A stretch of DNA of 64,000 nucleotides from Bacillus sp. sid0103 (GTDB taxonomy: Bacteria > Bacillota > Bacilli > Bacillales_B > DSM-18226), in the NCBI RefSeq assembly GCF_019219025.1, contig NZ_JAHUWN010000003.1, forward strand, positions 1-64,000, written 5' to 3'. The notes beneath the pieces are model-generated. The model had not been told where the DNA came from, searched no databases, and worked only from the letters and a program-made list of their open reading frames with translations. Below, in pieces: positions 52,550 through 61,791 of the stretch. The translations under genes were made by a program, and so were the position numbers. The number at the start of each line of letters is the position of its first letter. Positions within the stretch are counted from its first letter, which is position 1.

Positions 52550-52819
52550 TCAACGGTTTTGTAAAAATGGAGCTAACGCTTTTTCGAGATAGCTGATCCC
52601 CACCTCGGTTACCCCTTGATAAAGGCCGTCTTGACCTATTTCAATTACGGGTACATGACGAATCCCATATTTAACATCCAATATATTGCGGTATTCATCG
52701 TGATTAGTTACATCAATGGTTTGAAATTCCACCTGTTTTTCTTCTAAAAATTGTTTAACCTCAGAGCAAAAGTGACAACCTTGTTTTGACCATACAACAA
52801 CTGATAATGGATTTGACAT
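52550..52819 (-). CDS. ytnI: Glutaredoxin-like redoxin (YtnI-like), 89 aa
   Basis: Thioredoxin-fold protein with the active-site CHFC (WSKQGCHFCSEVKQFLEEK, residues 13-20 region) and the cis-Pro segment GIRHVPVIEIG. Length and position between two luciferase-like monooxygenases match B. subtilis YtnI. Probably a thiol-disulfide step in organosulfur use. ATG at 52819 with AAGGAGG upstream. Confidence 0.9.
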   Translation of the reverse strand: MSNPLSVVVWSKQGCHFCSEVKQFLEEKQVEFQTIDVTNHDEYRNILDVKYGIRHVPVIEIGQDGLYQGVTEVGISYLEKALAPFLQNR

Positions 52820-52832
52820 TACAACTTCCTCC

Positions 52833-53864
52833 TTAATTTCGTGATTTTATTGGTAAAGCTTTTTCCGAAAATGCTTCGCTTAACAATACGTAAGATTTAA
52901 GTCTCTTCTCAAAATTTTGAACTGGCGTTACGATGATGGCTTCTTCCAAATCGTAAATATTTTGGAGGTGAAGCAGTTTTTCACTCACTGTTTCCTTTGT
53001 ACCATATAGAATGTTTGCTTCCTGTAATTCAATTCGGTAGCTTTCATTCGCCTGTTTGGCAAACAGCTCTGCTTGCTCCTCGCTCCCCACCGTTACGGTC
53101 TTGCCACTCTGTAGATGCACTTTTACGATTTTCGAATTAGCTGCCAGTGCCTTTGCTTCCTCCTCTGTGTCCGCCACAATAACAGAGAGTGCAAGAATAA
53201 AAGAGATGGGCTGTGATTTTTTTCGTTTCTGCAAATGACTGAACTCATCAAATGCTTCATTAAGGATTCTCTCTTCACTATTAATGAATTGAGCAAATAC
53301 AAACGAGTATCCTAATTCACCAGCAAGTTTTGCACTTGAGGAACTAGCCCCCAATAAGAAAAGTTCAGGCGGCGTGTTAGGCACAGGCTCTGCTTTAAGT
53401 CCATAAAATGGGTCATACGGTTCAATAGTGTCATAGACAAACTTTTTAAGGTCCACCAGTTTTTCCCATAGCTCTTTTGGTTTTTCAGCATATTCCTGCT
53501 GAAGTGCTTTGGTGGATAAAGGAAGTCCGCCGGGTGCTTTCCCCAACCCTAGATCCACTCTACCCGGGGATAATGATGCTAATACATTAAAAATTTCGGC
53601 TACCTTATATGGACTGTAATGCTGGAGCATCACACCACCTGAGCCAATTCGAATCTGACTTGTTTTTGCGAGAAGATAGGCTATTAACACTTCCGGAGCA
53701 GATCCTGCTAATTTCTCTGCATTATGATGTTCAGAAACCCAGAAGCGGTGATATCCCAACTCTTCTGCCTTTTGAGCTAATTCAATTGTATGGTTAAAGG
53801 CATCGAAGGCCGTTTCATTTTCAGCAATGACACTTTGATCCAGAATACTAAGTTTCAAACCCAA
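52833..53864 (-). CDS. ytmO: LLM-class flavin oxidoreductase (YtmO/MsnO8-like), 343 aa
   Basis: Luciferase-like fold: KLSILDQSVIAENETAFDAF, YHRFWVSEHHNAEKLAGSAP and SPGRVDLGLGKAPGG are standard for the MsnO8 subgroup. TTG at 53864, 6 bases after GGAGGGG. With YtnI and YtnJ next door it completes the trio known from the B. subtilis ytm/ytn sulfur operon. Ends 13 bases before ytnI. Confidence 0.9.
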   Translation of the reverse strand: MGLKLSILDQSVIAENETAFDAFNHTIELAQKAEELGYHRFWVSEHHNAEKLAGSAPEVLIAYLLAKTSQIRIGSGGVMLQHYSPYKVAEIFNVLASLSPGRVDLGLGKAPGGLPLSTKALQQEYAEKPKELWEKLVDLKKFVYDTIEPYDPFYGLKAEPVPNTPPELFLLGASSSSAKLAGELGYSFVFAQFINSEERILNEAFDEFSHLQKRKKSQPISFILALSVIVADTEEEAKALAANSKIVKVHLQSGKTVTVGSEEQAELFAKQANESYRIELQEANILYGTKETVSEKLLHLQNIYDLEEAIIVTPVQNFEKRLKSYVLLSEAFSEKALPIKSRN

Positions 53865-53918
53865 ATGAATCCCCTCCTGGTAAACTTGTTATCTAATAAA
53901 TCCAAGTTGCTAATGTTG

Positions 53919-54476
53919 TTAAACAGACGTGCTGAACACCCCTTTCTTAGATAACAGGAAAGGCTTTAATTTATTCAATTCAGCGTCTATTCGTGTTTTA
54001 ACTTCTACATCAAGTTCATAACGATGATTTTCTAGTTTTTTTACTTGGTTATCTACAATATAGGTCCCTTTTAAAATGTGGGTTGCTCCAAGCGCCGCGA
54101 GCACTGGTTTTAGTCCATAATCAAGCATTAGGAGATGTCCGCTCGATCCTCCAATGGCAATCGGCAGGATTGTTTTATTTACCAAACTATTTTGCGGAAG
54201 AAGATCCAAATAAGTTTTTAAGACCCCGGAAAAGGATGCTTTATAAACGGGTGTTAAAATCACAATAATAGATGAATCTTCGACTTTTTTATTAGCCTCA
54301 ATGATTTCTTTACTGTCAAATCTTGCTTGAATTAAATCATCTGCTGGAAGATTACGGATTTGGATAATTTCAGGAGAATGATTGACTCCTTCAAAAAATT
54401 CAACAGCATATTCCAATGCCCCATTTAATCTCGTATGTTCAGAAGGACTTCCAGAAATAATCGTTACTTTATTCAT
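53919..54476 (-). CDS. NADPH-dependent FMN reductase (SsuE-like), 185 aa
   Basis: Flavodoxin-like reductase: IISGSPSEHTRLNGALEYAV phosphate-binding loop, VILTPVYKASFSGVLKTYLD and PIAIGGSSGHLLMLDYGLKP are the SsuE signatures. It would supply FMNH2 to the three luciferase-like monooxygenases of this operon. ATG at 54476 with AAAGGGAG 9 bases upstream. A MITE-like repeat (54537-54720) sits upstream, between this gene and the 54833-55891 monooxygenase. Confidence 0.92.
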   Translation of the reverse strand: MNKVTIISGSPSEHTRLNGALEYAVEFFEGVNHSPEIIQIRNLPADDLIQARFDSKEIIEANKKVEDSSIIVILTPVYKASFSGVLKTYLDLLPQNSLVNKTILPIAIGGSSGHLLMLDYGLKPVLAALGATHILKGTYIVDNQVKKLENHRYELDVEVKTRIDAELNKLKPFLLSKKGVFSTSV

Positions 54477-54536
54477 CTTCGTTACTCCCTTTCCTATGTG
54501 GATTGTTAACCATTTAAAAAGTTTCTAATAAAAATA

Positions 54537-54720
54537 GACTCTGTTACACTTGCCTGTTGATTTCCGCTCCAGGCGCTTCGCTTTCCGCGGGCGGTCCGGG
54601 GAGCCTCCTCGTCGCTGCGCTCCTGCGGGGTCTCCCCTGCCCCGTCCTCCCGCAGGAGTCTTCGCGCCTGGAACGTAGATCAACAGGGTGCCAAAATCAA
54701 CAATAAGCTTTAACATAGCC
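54537..54720 (+). mobile_element. GC-rich MITE-like element, copy A
   Basis: About 184 bp, far more GC-rich than its surroundings, with long internal palindromes (CGCTCCAGGCGC / GCGCCTGGAACG). Imperfect terminal inverted repeats end in CTGTTACA and TTTAACATAGCC. Flanked by TAAAAATA on both sides, a possible target duplication. Apparent open frames inside are by-products of composition. Confidence 0.8.
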
Positions 54721-54727
54721 TAAAAAT

Positions 54728-54774
54728 AAAGACTCCTGTTTTATTAAACAGGAGCCTTTGGTAGACCAATCGGC
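54728..54774 (-). terminator. Conserved hairpin plus terminator, copy 1
   Basis: On the minus strand: GCC-GA-TTGG-TCTA-CCAA-A-GGC, directly followed by the terminator TCCTGTTT / AAACAGGA and TCTTTATTTTT. Lies past the stop of the monooxygenase at 54833. The same two-hairpin unit occurs upstream of that gene at 55968-56013. Confidence 0.7.
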
Positions 54775-54832
54775 GCTTTCTTATTTACATTTGATGGAAA
54801 CTTGTTTTACTATTTAGCCATTCGGGATCCTA

Positions 54833-55891
54833 TTAGGTACCAACTACTTCATTGGTTTGTTCCCAAATGGTGCTGGGGATCTCTCGTCGCAGCACCGGTG
54901 CCACCTCGGCTGCAAACCGATGCAATTGTTCCTGTTGCTCCGATTCCGTTAAGCCATCAACATTTATGCTAAGTACCTGATTTCCATAAGCATGATGGTA
55001 GTTTAAGATTTTCTCGATGACTTGCTCTGCACTACCAACTAAGACTGGACCATTGGCAATATTGTCTTCTAGATTTTTAAAAGGCGAGTTATTATGCTTC
55101 GCTGCGTCTGTCCCCTGAAAAGCATTGTAGTAAGGCCGGAAGCGGTTGATTGCCTCCTCGGCATTGTTGGCAATATATAGATTACTAGCACCCGATCCAA
55201 CGATTGCTTTATTGGGATCGTGACCATAGTAAGCCAGCCGATCACGGTAATGATCAATTAACTCTTTATACTTGGCTTGAGGATGAAAAGTATTGGATGA
55301 GAAAATAGGATCGCCATATTTTGCGGCCAATTCAGTCGAACGCGTACTTGAAGCGCTCCCATGCCAAATTGGAATGCTTTTTTGATAAGGTCTTGGTTGT
55401 GTCGTGACATTGGTAATAGATGTTCGGTAGCGCCCCTCCCAGCTTACATTCTCCTCATTCCATAATCGCTTTAGTAATTCGTATCGTTCAGCAAGCGAAT
55501 CCCATTGTTCCTCTTCCGTAATTCCGAAGAGGGGATAATGACGTGGGTCGTTGCCTTTCCCTATAATCAACTCTAACCTCCCTCCTGAAAGATGATCTAG
55601 TGTCGCAAAGTCCTCTGCCACTCGGATCGGATCTAGAACACTTAGAACTAGTACAGTCGTCAATAATCTTAGGCGTGAAGTTTTTCCAGCAATGGCCGTC
55701 AAAACAACTGCCGGTGATGAGGAAAGGAATGGTGGTCCATGACGCTCCCCTACACCAAAGGCATCAAAGCCTAATTTCTCGGCTAAAACTGCTTGATTTA
55801 CTACATTTTGAAATTTCTGCTGAGCTGTCAATGATACCCCAGTTATCGCATTAGGTTCATTCATCATAAGGGTAAATAATGCAAATTTCAC
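54833..55891 (-). CDS. LLM-class flavin-dependent oxidoreductase, 352 aa
   Basis: Luciferase-fold monooxygenase: FDAFGVGERHGPPFLSSSPA, LSGGRLELIIGKGNDPRHYP and YQKSIPIWHGSASSTRSTEL. ATG at 55891 with GGAGGT upstream. It heads the organosulfur gene set but is bounded on both sides by terminator units and followed by a MITE-like repeat, so it may be transcribed separately. Substrate unknown; the FMN reductase gene downstream could support it. Confidence 0.9.
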   Translation of the reverse strand: MKFALFTLMMNEPNAITGVSLTAQQKFQNVVNQAVLAEKLGFDAFGVGERHGPPFLSSSPAVVLTAIAGKTSRLRLLTTVLVLSVLDPIRVAEDFATLDHLSGGRLELIIGKGNDPRHYPLFGITEEEQWDSLAERYELLKRLWNEENVSWEGRYRTSITNVTTQPRPYQKSIPIWHGSASSTRSTELAAKYGDPIFSSNTFHPQAKYKELIDHYRDRLAYYGHDPNKAIVGSGASNLYIANNAEEAINRFRPYYNAFQGTDAAKHNNSPFKNLEDNIANGPVLVGSAEQVIEKILNYHHAYGNQVLSINVDGLTESEQQEQLHRFAAEVAPVLRREIPSTIWEQTNEVVGT

Positions 55892-55967
55892 TTCATTAAG
55901 ACCTCCAAACCAATCTAGTTCACTTCATTTTTAAGCCTGATCTGCATTCTTATATACAAAACCAATG

Positions 55968-56013
55968 AAAAAGACTCCTGTTAAGAACAGGAGCCTTTGG
56001 TAGTCCAATCGGC
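55968..56013 (-). promoter_or_regulatory. Leader hairpin plus terminator, copy 2, in the 5' region of the monooxygenase gene
   Basis: GCC-GA-TTGG-ACTA-CCAA-A-GGC followed by TCCTGTT / AACAGGA and TCTTTTTC, placed between a promoter (-35 TTGACA at 56117-56122, -10 TATAGT at 56093-56098, minus strand) and the gene start. A further CAGTAGG / CCTACTAG pair lies between. A terminator inside a leader suggests attenuation. No known riboswitch class was recognised. The rest of 56014-56392 holds nothing else. Confidence 0.5.
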
Positions 56014-56392
56014 TTTTAAACTAGTAGGCAACTAAAAGTGTATTCTTATTTCACCTACTGGTTTACTTGGTATTAAAAAAACTATTGAATACACTATAAA
56101 ACTTAAATAGGGTTTTTGTCAATCCATTACTTTGAATTTTTAGTAACATTTGATATGAAGAGTGGCGTTGGAAGCCTTTTTAAACTCTTTGTACATATTT
56201 TGTGCGTTCTTTCGTTTATCCTACCTTTGATTAATTATGGGACTATTGGCATCACTTAATAGAATACAGACATTCGTTAGTCCTTTATCGATAAAACTTC
56301 TTTTTTTACCAATAAAAAAGGCATTACTTTACTAATATATTTTTAATAAATACTTCATAAACTAAGTCCACTATGAATGAGGAGTGCATCTA

Positions 56393-57193
56393 ATGAAAAA
56401 AATATGGTTCTTTTCTGTTCTTTTATTACTTCCTTTATTTTTTTATCAAACCAATACATTCGCATCGACTAAAAGTCGCGAAGCATATGAAAAAACTGGA
56501 CATGTTCACTGGGAAGTCAATACAAACGAAAAATTGGTTGCTCTAACTTTTGATGATGGACCTCATCCTGTTTTTACTCCTCAAATCCTGGATATATTAG
56601 CTAAATATAATGCAAAAGCTACTTTTTTTGTAGCTGGTAATAAAGTAATAAGATTTCCTGATATTGTAAAACAGGAAGTAAAAGAAGGACACGAAATTGC
56701 CAATCACACTTTTCAACATATATACCATAATATTTCGTCAGCAAAACTTTCATCGGAATTAGAAGAAACGGATAAAGTTATTCAGAAGTTCACTGGTTTT
56801 AAACCGTCTCTTTATCGTCCCGTAGGAGGGATTTATAATGATTTAATTATTAATACAGCAATAAAAAACCGAAAAGAAGTCGTATTATGGTCATGGAATC
56901 AAGATCCTCGTGATTGGGAAAATCCTCCCGCAAATCAAATGTTTAACTATATCACAAAAGGAGTAAAGCCAGGGAATATCATTCTATTTCATGATTGGCA
57001 TGGTAGTGAATTTACTCAGACATGTCAAACAGTTAAAGCATTAGGTACCATTCTAGACTTTTTACACACGGAGGGATATAAATTTGTAACTGTTTCTGAA
57101 TTGCTCTATCGCTCGACACAAATCATTCCAGACACTTATGAAATTTATCCTTCCAAGAAAGAAAAAACATCTCACATTGATTTAATGTTTTAA
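56393..57193 (+). CDS. Polysaccharide deacetylase (NodB domain), 266 aa
   Basis: Secreted or wall-associated carbohydrate esterase 4. Signal peptide at residues 1-24. NodB motifs: TFDDGPHP (catalytic and metal Asp), HEIANHTFQH (metal His pair), YRPVGG and ILFHDW. ATG 56393 is 8 bases after GAGGAG; the open frame begins earlier at GTG 56384. Family members deacetylate peptidoglycan or chitin-like polymers; the PdaA-like size suggests peptidoglycan. Confidence 0.93.
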   Translation: MKKIWFFSVLLLLPLFFYQTNTFASTKSREAYEKTGHVHWEVNTNEKLVALTFDDGPHPVFTPQILDILAKYNAKATFFVAGNKVIRFPDIVKQEVKEGHEIANHTFQHIYHNISSAKLSSELEETDKVIQKFTGFKPSLYRPVGGIYNDLIINTAIKNRKEVVLWSWNQDPRDWENPPANQMFNYITKGVKPGNIILFHDWHGSEFTQTCQTVKALGTILDFLHTEGYKFVTVSELLYRSTQIIPDTYEIYPSKKEKTSHIDLMF

Positions 57194-57247
57194 ATGCATT
57201 TTTTTCGCTTAATAAGTCTATTGTGTAGAGATATACACTTACTTATG

Positions 57248-57853
57248 CTAAATACCCTTACTTATTCGAGTTCTTCTCTTCCAATAAAAATAAATGATGA
57301 TGGAAAGGGCCAATAAGAAGGTAATGAAATAAATACTATATGTTGACATATAATTTTCAACGGTGTGCCAATTTTCGCCTAATATTCTTCCTAGTGTGAT
57401 AAAAGTAAAACTCCATATTAATGCACCCGTATAGGCGTAAACAGTAAATTTTCTAAAGGGAAAGCGATTGACAGCTCCTATATAAGCCGTTAGATGCCGT
57501 ACCCCGGGAATAAAATACCCAAATAATAAAAGATAAGGTCCGAATTTCCTGAATAATTTCATGGTACTATTCATTTTTTGTTCGGAAATGTGAATTTTCG
57601 GACCAAACTTTTCGATTAAAGGCAACCCAAATCGATAACCAATGTAGTAGCTAAGCGAAATCCCCGCCGTTGCCCCAATAAAAGCACTTACTATTGAAAT
57701 AATATAAGATAATTTACCCTGAAACACATTGTACCCAATATATGTAAGAAGAATCTCATCGGGTAGAGGCAGTCCTACAATACCGCCAATTAAGGCAAAT
57801 ATGATTCCGAAGTACCCATAATGTTCTAGAAGGTAAACAATATGATTCTGCAT
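57248..57853 (-). CDS. DedA-family membrane protein, 201 aa
   Basis: DedA/VTT-type membrane protein: GLPLPDEILLTYIGYNVFQG, SYYIGYRFGLPLIEKFGPKI and FGYFIPGVRHLTAYIGAVNR are the conserved blocks. About five hydrophobic segments. Relatives flip undecaprenyl phosphate or phospholipids and support envelope homeostasis. ATG at 57853 with AGGATGATG upstream. Monocistronic, downstream of the ger operon. Confidence 0.92.
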   Translation of the reverse strand: MQNHIVYLLEHYGYFGIIFALIGGIVGLPLPDEILLTYIGYNVFQGKLSYIISIVSAFIGATAGISLSYYIGYRFGLPLIEKFGPKIHISEQKMNSTMKLFRKFGPYLLLFGYFIPGVRHLTAYIGAVNRFPFRKFTVYAYTGALIWSFTFITLGRILGENWHTVENYMSTYSIYFITFLLALSIIIYFYWKRRTRISKGI

Positions 57854-57906
57854 TTTTTCATCATCCTATTAGGTAATGTCTAACCATCAACTTTGCTTTT
57901 ACTGAA

Positions 57907-59067
57907 TTAGAAACCAACATTGGTATCCTGTTCATACTTATAGCTATTAAAATGAAATATTTGCACCTTAACCTTTATATTCGTTAAGGAGTCTTTATCT
58001 AGATAAAAGCCGTTAGATTTTTTTAATTCCCTATATTCCTTTGGATGTTTTCGATACCACTTTTCACCAACATTTAATAAATCTGTTTTATTTTTAACCC
58101 CACTTTTATAAATTTTAGTGAGTTTTCTTTTTATATCGTCTTCCATTAATTTCGTTAATTTCGATTCGGGAATATCTTTGATTTTTTCGATCAAATCTGC
58201 TGGTACATACACTTCTAGGGAAAACTTTGGGGTTGTAGTTCCCTTCTTGTATTTTACCTTCATTTTAGGAGTAGCTAGTTTCATTGCAGCTACAAGCTTT
58301 CCCTCATCTTCTACTCTTTGATCTAAAGATACCTTTTTTTCTAATAACCAATTAACATAAACAGCGTCCTTGAAAGAAAGGACTTTCTTAAATTTTTGCC
58401 GTTGAAAAATGGCATATCCATCGAAAAATACAATGGGGTAATTTCTGTCAGCCTTCCAACTTTGAGAGTCAATTTTTACATTAGGTAGTTTAGCTACCCC
58501 CATAGGCTCATAATAGGCTCTTAAAAAATCCATTAATGTCATAGGCTTGATCTCATCTTGATACACTTCGTTCTTTTCCTTTCTAAAAAGAACCGTGTAT
58601 ATTGCCGGATAATTAAATAATGCCTTTATATTAAATACTTCGCTAATATTTTCATCTGTTGTCATGACTCGTAAGGTATGTCGGAGCGAACGATTTCTTC
58701 CTATTTCTACTATTACTTCCTTAAAATGATTCCTGACTATTCTTTGACTTAAAACTAGTGTTTCTACGTGGCCAAAAAATAAAGGAGGCTCCGACTTTTT
58801 ATAAAGGTTACCAACCGCTAAATTTAGTGTTTCTCCAGTTGCTGATGCAATAAAAATCGGGATGGGTTCAATAGGTTTACCTCCTTCTACCTTTGCTACA
58901 TTCGCGAAATTTAAGGATTGAAGATACGCGATATACTCCTTCTTTTCTTCATCATAGTCCATACCAATTGCCACAACATAGGTTATATCTTGAATATTTT
59001 TTAAACCTGAACAACCGGAAAGAATCAGACAACCGGCTAAAAAAGAAATCATCCATTTCCTTTTCAT
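57907..59067 (-). CDS. GerAC-type spore germination lipoprotein, 386 aa
   Basis: C subunit of a GerA-type nutrient receptor. Lipobox LILSGCSG (Cys near residue 19), then the Ger(x)C fold (ITYVVAIGMDYDEEKKEYIA; PPLFFGHVETLVLSQRIVRN). Length matches the family. Anchored to the outer face of the spore inner membrane. ATG overlaps the GerAA stop (ATGA). Last gene of a B-A-C ordered operon. Confidence 0.95.
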   Translation of the reverse strand: MKRKWMISFLAGCLILSGCSGLKNIQDITYVVAIGMDYDEEKKEYIAYLQSLNFANVAKVEGGKPIEPIPIFIASATGETLNLAVGNLYKKSEPPLFFGHVETLVLSQRIVRNHFKEVIVEIGRNRSLRHTLRVMTTDENISEVFNIKALFNYPAIYTVLFRKEKNEVYQDEIKPMTLMDFLRAYYEPMGVAKLPNVKIDSQSWKADRNYPIVFFDGYAIFQRQKFKKVLSFKDAVYVNWLLEKKVSLDQRVEDEGKLVAAMKLATPKMKVKYKKGTTTPKFSLEVYVPADLIEKIKDIPESKLTKLMEDDIKRKLTKIYKSGVKNKTDLLNVGEKWYRKHPKEYRELKKSNGFYLDKDSLTNIKVKVQIFHFNSYKYEQDTNVGF

Positions 59068-60530
59068 GATTGATTTCCACCCCTTGTTGGATCATCTGGA
59101 CTGGTTAAGGTTGTTCTTGACTTATAAAATTGCCTTGGAGCCCTAAGGAATGACTTAATCATTCCTTTTAGTTCGATTGGCGAAAGAGAGCCTAGGTATG
59201 GAGACCCAAAGGAAGATAGGGTTGAAAAGTAAAAAACCGTTAGAATAAAGCCAATAATGACCCCGAATAATCCAAATAAGGTACCCATTAAGATAATCGT
59301 GAATCTTAAGATGGTACAAGCCGTACTTAAAGTTTGATTCACCAACGTAAAAGACGAGATGTAGGTAATGGCCGCTACGACCAGCATGGTCGGTGATGTT
59401 AACCCTGCCCGAATCGCAGCATCCCCTACGATTAAGCCACCTAAAACAGCGACGGTTTGCCCAATTGCTCTTGGCAAGCGTACCCCAGCTTCATTAAATA
59501 GCTCAAACAAAAATAGAACAATAAACATTTCAAGTGGTGAAGATATGGGCAGCCCAAAACGCGAGATTGTAATAGTCGCAACGAGTAAATAGGGAACCTG
59601 TTCAATATTATAGGCAGAAAATGCGATCCATGCACCAGGTAAAAAAGCGGATATGATCAAACCTAACATCCTGATAATTCTTTCTATTGATACATAAGCA
59701 TAACTTATGTAAGTGTCCTCAGGTGATTTAATCTGCAATAATATATTGACCGGTGCAAAAGAGACTGTAGGATTCCCATCAACTATGAGAGCAAACCGGC
59801 CTTGATTCAGCGCCTGAACAATAAAGTCAGGTCTACCCGTATAGTCCGTACTCGGGAAGATGGAATACGGTCTATCACGAACATATGATTCAAGTTCATG
59901 AATACTCGTCAAGATATCCAGTTCTACTTTATCTAACCTTTTATGGATTTCATCTAAAACTCGCTGATCAATTAAATCATCTATATACATGAGTACTACT
60001 TTTGTTCTACTTCTTTTACCAATCGTATATTTCTCTAAACATAAAGACGAGGTGTTAAGTCTTCGCCTTATTAAGGAGATATTTGTCTTTATATCCTCCA
60101 CAAAACCATCCTTTGGACCCCTTATTGAGCTCTCAATCGCGGATTCTTCAGGTTGCCGCATAGGAAAGGATCCTGCTTGAATACTTAAAAACGAATCACC
60201 GAATAAAAATAAGACATTTCCATCAAAAAGTAAATTTGATAGATCATCTAGGGATTTCAAACTTACATCTTCTGCTTGGAAAAAGGATTTAAGCTTTTTT
60301 TTGACAGAATCTTCTTTATCCTCACTGAGTTTAGGTAAAATATTTTGATCTAAATAATGTATATCAATCAGGGTTTCAAAATAGATCATTTCAAACGTGT
60401 CCATGATTGTATGGTGCTCACTCAGTCGTAGGTCTTGACTTTTCTTAAATTGATTTTTAAGGTGTTCGGATTTCTCCTTTAGCCTTAGCCTTTCATTACG
60501 AAGTGGATTCAAGAGTATTTTTCTTACCAT
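59064..60530 (-). CDS. GerAA-type spore germination protein, 488 aa
   Basis: A subunit of the nutrient germinant receptor: hydrophilic N-terminal half (about 1-270, including SIRGPKDGFVEDIKTNISLI and ALIVDGNPTVSFAPVNILLQ) and a membrane half with about five helices. Both are hallmarks of GerA/SpoVAF proteins. ATG at 60530 lies within the end of the GerAB gene (35-base overlap). The operon should be forespore-expressed (sigma-G), known of the family rather than seen. Confidence 0.96.
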   Translation of the reverse strand: MVRKILLNPLRNERLRLKEKSEHLKNQFKKSQDLRLSEHHTIMDTFEMIYFETLIDIHYLDQNILPKLSEDKEDSVKKKLKSFFQAEDVSLKSLDDLSNLLFDGNVLFLFGDSFLSIQAGSFPMRQPEESAIESSIRGPKDGFVEDIKTNISLIRRRLNTSSLCLEKYTIGKRSRTKVVLMYIDDLIDQRVLDEIHKRLDKVELDILTSIHELESYVRDRPYSIFPSTDYTGRPDFIVQALNQGRFALIVDGNPTVSFAPVNILLQIKSPEDTYISYAYVSIERIIRMLGLIISAFLPGAWIAFSAYNIEQVPYLLVATITISRFGLPISSPLEMFIVLFLFELFNEAGVRLPRAIGQTVAVLGGLIVGDAAIRAGLTSPTMLVVAAITYISSFTLVNQTLSTACTILRFTIILMGTLFGLFGVIIGFILTVFYFSTLSSFGSPYLGSLSPIELKGMIKSFLRAPRQFYKSRTTLTSPDDPTRGGNQS

Positions 60531-61632
60531 GTTGTTTATCCCTCTTCTTTAAAACTAGAATAATGGCGGCTGATAGCAGGATTTGAAAAAGGAAAAATGC
60601 CAAACTAGCCGGCAAAAAGTATTTATAAATAACGTTATAGAAATAATAGGTTTCTACTTTTATGGTCATTAGACCGAACAAAAAGAGATACATGACTCCA
60701 ACAAGCTTAGGGTTCAGTCTATAATGTTTCTTTTTATGGGTAAAAAATGTACCTAACAGATACATGAATAATCCAATTCGAATCAACGCACCGCTAAGCC
60801 ATTGATATAAAGCAAAAAAATCTAGATGTGATATATATTCTCCAATGCTTAATATACGCCATTGCTCATAAGCCGGATACCGGAAGTAGATTGATTCAGT
60901 AGGTCCAAACTCCATGATTGATGCAGAAAGCGGACCAAAGATTAAGCCTGTTAAGAATGTCAATAAAATAAACAACTGTTTAAATTTAATCGGTTCCTGT
61001 GAAAAGGGCTGCAGCAGGATAACTATGTAAATCTCAAGCAGCCCTGACAGAACATATATTCCCCCTCTAATAAGAGGAGAATAGCCGTCTGCAAACACAG
61101 GAAGTAATAAACTTGGGTCCTTTAAGCTCGTGTTTGTTAGAGCAATAACTATGCCAAATAGCACAACAAGCGGTAGTAAAAAACCGCTAGATATAGCCAT
61201 GCTTTTGACCCCAGCAAGTGTGATTAAAAAACAGACAAAAACCAAGAAACCATTAATCATAAAAACAGAAGCATCAGCGAGAAAATATGCTTTTAACCAA
61301 ATCATTAAATCCCTAAAGGTTACATAAGAGCTGCTGAATAGAAACAGAATGACGGGAATTGTAAATAAAGTTGAAAAAGTCCTTCCAAGACGCTGTCTAA
61401 TCATAGAAAAGAAACCTTCATTTGGACTGTTTTTTACAATAAAATACACCAGCCATAGAAAGAAAAGAGAAATCGGATATGCCACAATGACACTTAACCA
61501 ACTGTCTCTTCCAGCTGCTGTGAGTATATTAGGTATAAGCAGGACATGGTTTAGTAAACCTGTCGAAAGGACCAGTAACAAAAATAATTGTCTTGGAAGG
61601 AGTATTTTAATTAAGTTTTGTATTATAATCAC
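60496..61632 (-). CDS. GerAB-type germination permease, 378 aa
   Basis: B subunit of the germinant receptor, an APC-superfamily-like membrane protein with about ten helices (LFLLLVLSTGLLNHVLLIPN; NSPNEGFFSMIRQRLGRTFS). It binds the nutrient in characterised receptors. GTG at 61632 has only a weak ribosome binding site, and TTG 61614 is an alternative. Gene order B-A-C differs from the commoner A-B-C arrangement. Confidence 0.94.
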   Translation of the reverse strand: MIIIQNLIKILLPRQLFLLLVLSTGLLNHVLLIPNILTAAGRDSWLSVIVAYPISLFFLWLVYFIVKNSPNEGFFSMIRQRLGRTFSTLFTIPVILFLFSSSYVTFRDLMIWLKAYFLADASVFMINGFLVFVCFLITLAGVKSMAISSGFLLPLVVLFGIVIALTNTSLKDPSLLLPVFADGYSPLIRGGIYVLSGLLEIYIVILLQPFSQEPIKFKQLFILLTFLTGLIFGPLSASIMEFGPTESIYFRYPAYEQWRILSIGEYISHLDFFALYQWLSGALIRIGLFMYLLGTFFTHKKKHYRLNPKLVGVMYLFLFGLMTIKVETYYFYNVIYKYFLPASLAFFLFQILLSAAIILVLKKRDKQHGKKNTLESTS

Positions 61633-61720
61633 CGAGCTTTATCATTTTAGGTAATATTGTAACCAAAAATGATGAATATATGTGTCCAAAATGGTCTTCT
61701 AAACGGAACATCTCGAAAAG

Positions 61721-61772
61721 TAAAAAAAGCTCATGTCTCATCAAAAATTTGATGGGACCCTGAGCTTTTTTT
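61721..61772. terminator. Bidirectional terminator
   Basis: AAAAAAAGCTCA / TGAGCTTTTTTT with an inner TCCCATCAAA / TTTGATG stem. On the minus strand it lies downstream of serA, past the MITE-like copy B. Confidence 0.85.
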
Positions 61773-61791
61773 ACTCTATTCTTTTATTGAA

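Noticed and set aside
54525..54716. Arginine-rich open frame inside the GC-rich repeat, also at 63210-63467
   Set aside because: The same peptide appears in repeat copies, is composed of palindromic GC-rich sequence and has no ribosome binding site. It is a by-product of the MITE-like element.
55892..56392. SAM (S-box) or T-box riboswitch in the leader of the monooxygenase operon
   Set aside because: A sulfur operon made this attractive, but neither the S-box core nor the T-box AGGGTGG sequence is present.
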